Source: Cellulomonas hominis
Lineage (GTDB): Bacteria; Actinomycetota; Actinomycetes; Actinomycetales; Cellulomonadaceae
Direction: 5' to 3'
DNA length: 64,000 nucleotides
Assembly: GCF_014201095.1 (NCBI RefSeq)
Contig: NZ_JACHDN010000001.1
Span: 1,178,001-1,242,000 of the forward strand
The notes below the pieces were generated by a model. That model was not told where the DNA came from, ran no database searches, and saw only the letters and a list, made by a program, of their open reading frames with translations. The position numbers were made by a program, and so were the translations under genes. The first letter of the stretch is position 1. Each line of letters opens with the position of its first letter. This document shows, piece by piece, positions 55,532 through 62,700 of the stretch.

Positions 55532-56221
55532 TCAGTCCGCCGCGGCGACCGGGGACGCCGCCACGGGGGCGCCGTCCGCGGGCGCGGGCGCGGGCGCGAC
55601 TGAGCGCTGGCGGGCGTGGAAGCCGAGGATCTGCAGCTCGGAGCCGAGGTCGACCTCGCGGACGTCCACGCCGTCGGGCACCCGCACGGTGCGCGGCGCG
55701 AAGTTGAGGATCCCCGTGATGCCCGCGGCGACGAGCCGGTCCGTCGTGGCCTGCGCGGCGGAGCCCGGGGTCGCGACGACGGCGATGCTGGCCTCGGTCT
55801 CCTCGATGACGCGCTCCAGGTGGTCGACGTGCTGGACCTCGTGGCCGCCGACGGTGGTGCCGACGAGGTCGCGGTGCGTGTCGAACAGCCCGACGAGCAC
55901 GAAGCCCCGGTCCGCGAAGCCCGAGTACGTGGCGAGCGCGTGGCCGAGGTTGCCGATGCCGACGATGACGACCTGGCGCTCCTCCGCCATGCCGAGCGCC
56001 TGCGCGATCTGCCGGCGCAGGTGGTCCACCTCGTACCCGACGCCACGCCGGCCGCCCGCCCCGAGGTAGGACAGGTCCTTGCGGAGCTGGGCCGGCGAGG
56101 CCCCGACGAGCTCGGCGAGCTGGTCGGAGGAGGTCGTCGTCACGCCCTCGGACGCGAGGCCGCCCAGGGAGCGCAGGTATCCGGGGAGTCGGGCGACGGT
56201 CGTCGGCGGCAGGGCTCGCAC
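55532..56221 (-). CDS. rex: Redox-sensing transcriptional repressor Rex
   Basis: 229 residues from GTG 56221. N-terminal winged helix (RLPGYLRSLGGLASEG, SSDQLAELVGASPAQLRKDLSYLG) with the Rex-specific RKDLSYLGAGGRRGVGY. Rossmann NAD(H) domain with VVIVGIGNLGHALATY (GxGxxG at 88-93) and LVGLFDTHRDLVG. The C-terminus closes with ELQILGFHARQRS. Senses NADH/NAD+ and represses respiratory genes. TAACCT on the minus strand (56233-56228) ends six bases upstream of the start. A good Rex site is present at 32771-32786 in front of menJ-nuo. Confidence 0.95.
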   Translation of the reverse strand: MRALPPTTVARLPGYLRSLGGLASEGVTTTSSDQLAELVGASPAQLRKDLSYLGAGGRRGVGYEVDHLRRQIAQALGMAEERQVVIVGIGNLGHALATYSGFADRGFVLVGLFDTHRDLVGTTVGGHEVQHVDHLERVIEETEASIAVVATPGSAAQATTDRLVAAGITGILNFAPRTVRVPDGVDVREVDLGSELQILGFHARQRSVAPAPAPADGAPVAASPVAAAD

Positions 56222-56230
56222 TCCCCCAGG

Positions 56231-56506
56231 TTAGGCGGTCGGCGGGGCTTCCAGGGCCTCCCGCACGCGCGCCGCGTCGATCTGCCAGTAGCCGACCCGC
56301 ACGCCGTCCACCTCGACGACCGGCACGAGCTCGCCGTGCACGTCGGCGAGGCCGGCGTCGTCGACGTCCACCTCGGTCCAGGCGGCGCCGTGCTCGGCGG
56401 CGACGGCGGCCACCACGGCCCGGGCGTCGTCGCACAGGTGGCAGCCGCGGCGGGCGTACAGCACCACGCGGGCGGGGACGGTCGGGGCGGCGTCGGAGGT
56501 CGGCAC
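56231..56506 (-). CDS. Glutaredoxin-like protein
   Basis: 91 residues from GTG 56506. Thioredoxin-fold protein with VVLYARRGCHLCDDARAVV (CxxC near residue 22) and LVPVVEVDGVRVGYWQI, where Val-Pro is the cis-Pro site. This is the short DUF836/glutaredoxin family that sits before rex in many actinobacteria. Leaderless: TAGGCT (56518-56513 minus) ends six bases before the GTG. It ends nine bases before rex, so the two are probably co-transcribed, with an extra promoter for rex. Confidence 0.88.
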   Translation of the reverse strand: MPTSDAAPTVPARVVLYARRGCHLCDDARAVVAAVAAEHGAAWTEVDVDDAGLADVHGELVPVVEVDGVRVGYWQIDAARVREALEAPPTA

Positions 56507-56512
56507 GGCACG

Positions 56513-56534
56513 AGCCTAGGCATCTGACTACAGT
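56513..56534. promoter_or_regulatory. Back-to-back leaderless promoters (glutaredoxin / HAD)
   Basis: TAGGCT on the minus strand (56518-56513) lies six bases from the glutaredoxin GTG, and TACAGT on the plus strand (56529-56534) lies six bases from the HAD GTG at 56541. The whole intergenic region is 34 bases, so the two polymerases would compete. Confidence 0.6.
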
Positions 56535-56540
56535 GGCCGG

Positions 56541-57371
56541 GTGCCCGAGCCCACCGAGCCCGCCACCGGCGCCGCCGCGCTGCCGGGCCGGGTGGCCGCC
56601 TTCTTCGACGTGGACAACACCGTCATCCGGGGCGCGAGCTCGTTCCACCTCGCGGTCGGTCTGTACCGGCGCGGGTTCTTCCGGAGCTCCGACTTCGTGC
56701 GGTTCGCCGCGTACCAGGTGCGGTACCTGACCTTCGGGGAGAACCGCCAGCAGATCGACGAGGTCCGCCAGCGGGCGCTGGAGATCATGCGCGGCCGGTC
56801 CGTCGCCGAGGTCGTGACGATCGCCGAGGACATCTACGACGAGGTGCTGTCCCTGCGGATCTTCCCCGGCACGCAGCGGCTGCTCGACCAGCACCTGCGG
56901 GCCGGCCACGAGGTGTGGCTGGTCACCGCGACCCCGGTGGAGATCGCCGAGATCATCGCCCGGCGGCTCGGGGCGACCGGCGCGCTCGGCACCGTCGCGG
57001 AGCACAGGGACGGCTTCTACACCGGCGCGCTCGTGGGCGACCTGCTGCACGGCAAGGCCAAGGCGTCGGCCGTGCGGGCGCTCGCCGAGCGGGAGGGCCT
57101 GGACCTGGAGCAGTCGTTCGCCTACGGCGACTCCACCAACGACGTGCCGATCCTGTCCGAGGTCGGGTTCCCCTGCGCGATCAACCCCGACGCCCGCCTG
57201 CGCCGGCACGCCGCGGAGGTCGGCTGGCCGATGCGCGAGTTCCGGGGACGGCGCCGCAACGCCACCCGGCGCGGCGTGGACGCGGCGACGGTCGCCGGGT
57301 CCGCGTGGGTGCTGGGCCTGGTGGTCCGCACGGTGCGCCGCGCGATCCGCGCCCGCTGGGGCGGCCGGTGA
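56541..57371 (+). CDS. HAD-IB family hydrolase (SerB-like phosphatase)
   Basis: 276 residues from GTG 56541. HAD motif I is AAFFDVDNTVIRGAS (nucleophile Asp of DVDNT). Motif II is WLVTATPVE, the Lys of motif III is in HGKAKASAVRAL, and motif IV is SFAYGDSTNDVPILSEVG. The C-terminus after residue 235 is basic and ends with a hydrophobic stretch (VAGSAWVLGLVVRTVRRA) that may touch the membrane. Similar to actinobacterial SerB2-like proteins of uncertain substrate. Coupled by GTGA to the GNAT gene. Confidence 0.9.
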   Translation: MPEPTEPATGAAALPGRVAAFFDVDNTVIRGASSFHLAVGLYRRGFFRSSDFVRFAAYQVRYLTFGENRQQIDEVRQRALEIMRGRSVAEVVTIAEDIYDEVLSLRIFPGTQRLLDQHLRAGHEVWLVTATPVEIAEIIARRLGATGALGTVAEHRDGFYTGALVGDLLHGKAKASAVRALAEREGLDLEQSFAYGDSTNDVPILSEVGFPCAINPDARLRRHAAEVGWPMREFRGRRRNATRRGVDAATVAGSAWVLGLVVRTVRRAIRARWGGR

Positions 57372-57916
57372 CCGCGCACGCCGGCGCCGCCGTGGTCGTC
57401 CGGCCCGCCGACGCCGCCGAGGCCGAGGCCGTCGCCGCGCTGGCCGCCGTGACGTTCCCGCTCGCCTGCCCGCCGTCCTCCACACCCGAGGACCACGCCG
57501 CGTTCATCGCCGCGAACCTCACCCCCGCGCACTTCGCCGCGCACCTCGCCGACCCCGACCGGGACGTGCTCGTCGCCGACGAGGACGGCGCGCTGGTCGG
57601 GTACACCCTGCTGGTCGCGGGCGAGCCGTACGCCCCCGAGGTCGCCGCGGTCGTGCCGCTGCGCCCCACCGTCGAGCTGAGCAAGTGCTACGTCCTGCCC
57701 GGCCGGCACGGCGGCGGCGTCGCGGGCGCGCTGATGGCCGCCAGCCTGGACGCCGCCCGCGCGCGCGGGGCCGCCGGCGTCTGGCTCGGGGTCAACGGCG
57801 AGAACCTGCGCGCGCAGGCGTTCTACCGCCGGTCGGGGTTCGTGGTGGTCGGGGAGCGCACGTTCCAGGTCGGCGACCAGCGGCACCACGACCTGGTCCT
57901 GCACCAGCCCGTCTGA
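57368..57916 (+). CDS. GNAT-family N-acetyltransferase
   Basis: 182 residues from GTG 57368, a GTGA overlap with the HAD gene. Standard single GNAT domain: VVVRPADAAEAEAVAALAAV at the N-terminus, ELSKCYVLPGRHGGGVAGALMAAS (acetyl-CoA loop, here RHGGGVAG instead of the usual RxxGxG/A) and NLRAQAFYRRSGFVVVGERTFQVG. Substrate unknown. The GGG loop retains the needed glycines. Confidence 0.88.
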   Translation: MTAHAGAAVVVRPADAAEAEAVAALAAVTFPLACPPSSTPEDHAAFIAANLTPAHFAAHLADPDRDVLVADEDGALVGYTLLVAGEPYAPEVAAVVPLRPTVELSKCYVLPGRHGGGVAGALMAASLDAARARGAAGVWLGVNGENLRAQAFYRRSGFVVVGERTFQVGDQRHHDLVLHQPV

Positions 57917-57937
57917 CCCGCACCGCCCCGCCCGGCG

Positions 57938-57965
57938 GGCCCGCGCCGAGCGCCACCCGCGGGCC
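57938..57965. terminator. Likely bidirectional terminator between GNAT and GH51 genes
   Basis: GGCCCGCG (57938-57945) pairs with CGCGGGCC (57958-57965) around a 12-base loop in the 66-base convergent gap. Confidence 0.5.
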
Positions 57966-57982
57966 GGCGCGGAGCCCCGGGG

Positions 57983-59491
57983 TCACGGCTCCAGGCGGAC
58001 CACGTTCCACGAGACCGGCGGCACCCGGAGCGTCAGGCGGCCGTCGGCGATGGCCGCGGTGTCGTTCGCCCGCGGGAGCACCGACGTGGCGTCGTCGGCC
58101 GTGGCCACCCACGTGTGGTCGGGGTTCGACAGGCTGGTCGCCTCGACGACCCGCAGGCCGGGGACGGACCGGGTGTCGACCTCGAGCGTGACCTCCTCGG
58201 TCGTCGAGCGGTTGACCGCGAACAGGGCGACGGCCCCGGTCCCCGGGTCGCGGGTCGCCACGGCGTCCACGAGCGGCACGTCGCCGAACTTCGCGGTCTC
58301 GTACGTCGGCACCTCGACGGCCACCTGCAGCACGTCGCCCGCGGCGTACCGGGAGGCCTGCGCGAACGGGTGGAACGTCGTCTGCCGCCAGATCCGGCCG
58401 CCGGGCTCGGTCATGATCGGCGCGATCACGTTGACCAGCTGCGCGAGCGACGCGGAGTGCACGCGGTCGGTGTGCCGGAGCAGCGAGATGAGCAGGTTCC
58501 CGACGACGACGGCGTCGGCGACGTTGTACTTGTCCTCGAGCAGCACGGGCGCGACCGGCCAGTCGTCGCCCGACGGCGGCACGGACTCCGCGCGCTTCTG
58601 GTACCAGACGTTCCACTCGTCGAAGGAGATGTGGATCCGCTTGGCGAGCTTCTTGTGCGCGCGGACCCCGTCGGCCACCGCGGCGACCGAGTCGATGAAG
58701 TGGTCCATGTCGACGGCCGACGCGAGGAACGACCCGAGGTCCCCGTCCTCCTCCGCGTAGTAGGCGTGCGCGGAGATCAGGTCGACGTGCTCGTAGGTCT
58801 CGGACAGGACGGTCTGCTCCCACTGGCCGAACGTCGGCATCCCGACGCCGGACGAGCCGCACGCCACGAGGGTGAGGTCGGGGTCGATCATCCGCATCGC
58901 CCGGGCGGCCTCGGCGGCGATCCGGCCGTACTCGTGCGCGGTCTTGTGGCCGATCTGCCAGGGGCCGTCCATCTCGTTGCCCAGGCACCACATGCGGATG
59001 CCGTAGGGGTCGGCGGCGCCGTTCGCCCGGCGGAGGTCGGACAGGGCGGTGCCGCCCCGGACGTTGCAGTACTCGAGCAGGTCGAGCGCCTCCTGCACGC
59101 CGCGGGTCCCGAGGTTCACGGCCATCATCGGCTCGGTGCCGGACGCGGCCGTCCAGCGCAGGAACTCGTCGACGCCCACGAGGTTCGGCTCGGTGGAGTG
59201 CCAGGCCAGGTCGAGCCGGCGCGGGCGCCGGTCGCGCGGGCCGATGCCGTCCTCCCACCGGTACCCGGACACGAAGTTGCCGCCCGGGTAGCGGACGCTG
59301 GAGACGCCGAGCTCGCGGGTGAGCTCGATGACGTCGCCGCGGAACCCGTCGGCGTCGGCGGTCGGGTGGTCCGGGTCGTGGATGCCGGTGTAGACGCATC
59401 GGCCGAGGTGCTCGACGAACGCGCCGAACGTCCGGCGGCGGACCGGTCCGACCCGGAACGCCGGGTCCAGGGTCAGGGTGGCGGTGGTCAT
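57983..59491 (-). CDS. GH51 alpha-L-arabinofuranosidase
   Basis: 502 residues from ATG 59491 with AAGGAG upstream. Family GH51 (beta/alpha)8 barrel plus C-terminal beta domain. Acid/base Glu173 in WCLGNEMDGPWQ and nucleophile Glu292 in HISFDEWNVWY. RRTFGAFVEHLGRCVYTGI and SVRYPGGNFVSGYRWEDG are family signatures. No signal peptide, so it would act on imported arabino-oligosaccharides, which fits the adjacent ABC importer. Divided from the LacI gene by 86 bases containing a promoter. Specificity (xylan or arabinan fragments) cannot be read from sequence. Confidence 0.95.
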   Translation of the reverse strand: MTTATLTLDPAFRVGPVRRRTFGAFVEHLGRCVYTGIHDPDHPTADADGFRGDVIELTRELGVSSVRYPGGNFVSGYRWEDGIGPRDRRPRRLDLAWHSTEPNLVGVDEFLRWTAASGTEPMMAVNLGTRGVQEALDLLEYCNVRGGTALSDLRRANGAADPYGIRMWCLGNEMDGPWQIGHKTAHEYGRIAAEAARAMRMIDPDLTLVACGSSGVGMPTFGQWEQTVLSETYEHVDLISAHAYYAEEDGDLGSFLASAVDMDHFIDSVAAVADGVRAHKKLAKRIHISFDEWNVWYQKRAESVPPSGDDWPVAPVLLEDKYNVADAVVVGNLLISLLRHTDRVHSASLAQLVNVIAPIMTEPGGRIWRQTTFHPFAQASRYAAGDVLQVAVEVPTYETAKFGDVPLVDAVATRDPGTGAVALFAVNRSTTEEVTLEVDTRSVPGLRVVEATSLSNPDHTWVATADDATSVLPRANDTAAIADGRLTLRVPPVSWNVVRLEP

Positions 59492-59523
59492 GCGGCGCAG
59501 CTCCTTCGCTGACGGCTCTCCAT

Positions 59524-59566
59524 CGTTGTACACGCCATCCTGCCGATCCCGTCCCGTGCCCGTCAA
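59524..59566 (-). promoter_or_regulatory. Promoter and possible operator of the GH51 gene
   Basis: On the minus strand TTGACG (59566-59561) and CAGGAT (59542-59537) are 18 bases apart. Immediately downstream is CGTTGTACACG (59524-59534, plus-strand reading), which has CGT/ACG ends around TGTAC and could be a weak LacI-type site. The -35 is convincing; the operator is tentative. Confidence 0.45.
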
Positions 59567-59577
59567 CCGCGGTCCGG

Positions 59578-60624
59578 TCAGGCGCGCGCCGGGGCGTGGA
59601 CGCCGGCCGTGGACTCGCGCACCACGAGCTCGAAGTCCGCATACACCTCGACCGGCTCGCCCTCGGCGGTGCCGGCCACCCGCGCGAGCAGCAGCTCCAC
59701 GGCGGTCCGGGCGATCTGCTCCCGGCCGGGCGCCACCGACGTGAGCGGCGGCGAGGCGTACGCCGCGTCGTCCACGTCGTCGAAGCCGAGCACCGCGACG
59801 TCCTCCGGCACGGCCACGCCCCGCGCGTGCAGCGCGCGCAGGGCGCCCAGCGCGAGCGCGTCGTTGAGGCCGAACACCGCGTCGATCTCGGTCCCCGCGT
59901 CCAGCAGCCGGTGCATCGCCGCGGCCCCGGTCGACCGGTGCCACGCGCCCGCCTCGGCGAGCAGCGCCGGGTCGAACGGCAGGCCCGCGTCCTCGAGCGC
60001 CTGCCGGTAGCCCTGGACGCGCAGCGCGGCGGTGCCGATCGTCTCCCCCTCGTGCGCGCCGATCACCGCGATGCGGGTGCGCCCGCTCTCCACCAGGTGC
60101 CGGGTCGCGGCCCGCGCCGCCTCGACGTTGCTCATCGTGACGTGGTCGGCGGGGCCGTGGAAGATCCGCTCGCCCAGCAGCACCATCGGGTAGTCGACGA
60201 CGAACCGCTCCCGGTCCTCGGCGCCCAGCGCCAGCGGCGAGAAGATCAGCCCGTCCGTGAGGTGCCGCCGGGCGCTGGTCAGGACCTCGAGCTCGCGCTC
60301 CCGGATGGCGTTCGTCTGCTCGATGAGCACGACGACGCCGTGCGGCTCGGCGGCCCGGATCACGGAGTCCGCGAGCTCCGCGAAGTACGGGAGGCTGAGC
60401 TCGGGCACCGCGAGGCCGATCATGCCGGTGCGCCCCTGCCGCAGGTTCCGTGCGGTGATGTTCACCCGGTAGCCGAGCTGCTCGATGGCGGCCTCGACCC
60501 GCTCCTTGGTCTCCGGGCGGATGTACGGGTAGCCGTTGATGACGTTCGACACCGTCTTGATCGACACCCCGGCGATCGCCGCGACGTCGTGCATGGTCAC
60601 GCCGCCCTGCCGCCTGCCGGCCAC
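59578..60624 (-). CDS. LacI-family sugar-responsive regulator
   Basis: 348 residues from GTG 60624 (GGGAGG five bases upstream). N-terminal LacI helix-turn-helix: MHDVAAIAGVSIKTVSNVI, then the hinge region RVEAAIEQLGYRVNITARNL. The effector domain resembles periplasmic sugar-binding proteins (MIGLAVPELSLPYFAELADS, VAVLGFDDVDDAAYASPPLTSV). Probably represses the flanking transport genes and GH51 until an arabinose-containing sugar binds. It lies between the permease genes and GH51 on the same strand. Confidence 0.93.
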   Translation of the reverse strand: MAGRRQGGVTMHDVAAIAGVSIKTVSNVINGYPYIRPETKERVEAAIEQLGYRVNITARNLRQGRTGMIGLAVPELSLPYFAELADSVIRAAEPHGVVVLIEQTNAIRERELEVLTSARRHLTDGLIFSPLALGAEDRERFVVDYPMVLLGERIFHGPADHVTMSNVEAARAATRHLVESGRTRIAVIGAHEGETIGTAALRVQGYRQALEDAGLPFDPALLAEAGAWHRSTGAAAMHRLLDAGTEIDAVFGLNDALALGALRALHARGVAVPEDVAVLGFDDVDDAAYASPPLTSVAPGREQIARTAVELLLARVAGTAEGEPVEVYADFELVVRESTAGVHAPARA

Positions 60625-60742
60625 GTCCGCCTCCCGTCACCCGTGCCTGCACCGCGCCGGGGTCGGGACCCCGGCGGCGCACGTCCGCCCAGCGTAGGGG
60701 GGACGCGGCACCGCCGGGGGCGGACCCGGCCGACCGCGCGGG

Positions 60743-61675
60743 TCAGCGGCCGCCGAGGCCGGTCGTGGCGACCGCCTTGACGATCTGCCGCTGGAACAGC
60801 ATGAACAGCAGGATCAGCGGCAGCGCGGCGACCATCGCCGACGCCATGGTCTGCGCGTAGATCGTCCCGTAGGCGTTCTTCACCGTGGACAGCCCGACGG
60901 GCAGGGTCATGAGGTCGGGGTTGTTCGTCACGATGAACGGCCACAGGAAGTTGTTCCACGCGCCGATGAACACGAAGATCGCGACCGCCGTGACGATCGG
61001 CCGGGAGATGGGCATGACGATGGACCAGAACGTCCGCCAGTGCCCCGCCCCGTCCACCCGCGCCGCGTCCTCGATCTCCTGCGGGACCTCCTGGAAGAAC
61101 TTGGTGAAGATGTAGACCATCACCGGCGCCACGAGCTGCGGCAGGATGATGCCCTGGTACGTGTCGACGGAGTTCATCCACTCCATCTGCCGGAACAGCG
61201 GCACGATGAGGATCTGGCCGGGCACGGCGATCAGGGCGATCGTCGCGGCGAACAGGGCCGTCTTCCCGCGGAACTTCGTCCGGGCGAACCCGTAGCCCGC
61301 CAGCGCGCAGACCGCGACCGTGAGGATCGTGACCGACCCGGCCACGAGCACGGTGTTCGCCATCCAGCGCGGCACCTCGCCCCGCTCGAACACGGTCCGG
61401 TAGTTCTCCAGCGTGAACCCGCCGTCCGGGAACCACTGCAGCGGCACGGACTGCGCCTGGGCCTCGCTCTTGAACGAGGTGTCGATCGCCCAGAGCAGCG
61501 GCAGCAGCCAGCTGACGGCCAGCACCACCAGCAGCAGGACGGACAGCACCGTCGCCACCCGGCTGCGACCCAGGACCAGGCTGCGCGTGCGGCGGTTCTC
61601 CTCCCGCCGCTCGGAGAACGTGCGACGGAAGCCCGTCGCGGTCGCGCCCGGGGCGCCGATCGTGTCAACGGCCAC
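60743..61675 (-). CDS. Carbohydrate ABC transporter permease, MalG type
   Basis: 310 residues from GTG 61675, overlapping the upstream permease by 11 bases. Six helices, with a cytoplasmic N-terminal segment rich in Arg. The EAA loop that contacts the ATPase is EDAARVDGAGHWRTFWSIVMP. ends with QIVKAVATTGLGGR. CUT1-family sugar importer subunit. No ATPase gene is present here; CUT1 importers often share an MsiK-type ATPase encoded elsewhere in actinobacteria. A 118-base gap with no recognised gene follows before lacI. Confidence 0.93.
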   Translation of the reverse strand: MAVDTIGAPGATATGFRRTFSERREENRRTRSLVLGRSRVATVLSVLLLVVLAVSWLLPLLWAIDTSFKSEAQAQSVPLQWFPDGGFTLENYRTVFERGEVPRWMANTVLVAGSVTILTVAVCALAGYGFARTKFRGKTALFAATIALIAVPGQILIVPLFRQMEWMNSVDTYQGIILPQLVAPVMVYIFTKFFQEVPQEIEDAARVDGAGHWRTFWSIVMPISRPIVTAVAIFVFIGAWNNFLWPFIVTNNPDLMTLPVGLSTVKNAYGTIYAQTMASAMVAALPLILLFMLFQRQIVKAVATTGLGGR

Positions 61676-62684
61676 GGCCCTGCTCCTTCCGGCGAGCGGT
61701 GGTCAGCACCTGGAACCCCACGGCGACCACGATGATGAGCGCGAAGTAGATGTAGGACATGGCCGACGCGTAGCCCATCCGGTACCCGGTGAAGCCGGTG
61801 TCGTAGATGTACTGCAGGATCGGCCGCGTCGAGCCGTTCGGGCCGCTGCCGCCGTTGAAGGCGATGAACATCTGGTCGAACACCTTGAGCGACGCCAGCA
61901 CCTGCAGCACGGTGATGAGCACCGTGGTGGCCCGCAGCTGCGGCAGCGTGATCGACCACAGCCGGCGCCAGGCGCCCGCGCCGTCCAGGGCCGCTGCCTC
62001 GTACATCTGGTCCGGGATGGCCTGCAGCGCCGACAGGTACAGCAGGAAGTTGAACCCGACCGTCCACCAGAGGGTCAGCAGCGCCATCGACCACATCGCG
62101 ACGTTCGGGTCCGTCAGCCAGCCGACCTTCTCGAGGCCGAGCCGGTCGAGCCAGTAGTTGAAGAAGCCGATCTCGGGCTGGTAGAGCCACACCCAGATCT
62201 GGACGACGACGGCCACCGGCAGCATGAACGGGGCGAAGAACGCGAGCCGCCAGACCCACTGCCCCGGCAGGCCGGTGTACACGAGCAGGGCCATCGCGAG
62301 CGCGACGAGCACGAGCGGGATCGTGCTCATCAGCGTGAAGACCACGGTGTTGCCGAGGGTGGACCACATGGTGGCGTCGCCGAACGCCTCCGCGTAGTTG
62401 TCGAAGCCCACCCAGCCGCCGTTCCCCATGAGGGACTGCTCGGTGAAGCTCAGCCCCACGCCCCAGAGCGTCGGGACGACGAGGAACAGCACGGCGATGA
62501 TGACGAACGGGATGACGAACGGCCAGCCGCTGCCCTCGCGGCGGCTGCGGCCGGACCGGGTCGGCCGGTCCGGGGTGCGCGGCGGCGCAGAGGAGGCCTG
62601 CGACTGGGACGGTGTCGTGACAGTGCTTCTCGGGGCCCCCGCGGGAGCGGGAGCGGAGCGAGCGATCTCGTGGGGTGAGTTCAT
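61665..62684 (-). CDS. Carbohydrate ABC transporter permease, MalF type
   Basis: 339 residues from ATG 62684. A Ser/Pro/Arg-rich cytoplasmic N-terminus of ~50 residues, then six helices. The EAA loop is YEAAALDGAGAWRRLWSITLPQL. WLYQPEIGFFNYWLDRLG is typical of CUT1 MalF-type permeases. Forms the heterodimeric channel with the MalG-type partner. It starts 16 bases after the binding-protein stop. Confidence 0.93.
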   Translation of the reverse strand: MNSPHEIARSAPAPAGAPRSTVTTPSQSQASSAPPRTPDRPTRSGRSRREGSGWPFVIPFVIIAVLFLVVPTLWGVGLSFTEQSLMGNGGWVGFDNYAEAFGDATMWSTLGNTVVFTLMSTIPLVLVALAMALLVYTGLPGQWVWRLAFFAPFMLPVAVVVQIWVWLYQPEIGFFNYWLDRLGLEKVGWLTDPNVAMWSMALLTLWWTVGFNFLLYLSALQAIPDQMYEAAALDGAGAWRRLWSITLPQLRATTVLITVLQVLASLKVFDQMFIAFNGGSGPNGSTRPILQYIYDTGFTGYRMGYASAMSYIYFALIIVVAVGFQVLTTARRKEQGRGR

Positions 62685-62700
62685 GGCTGCGATCCCTCCG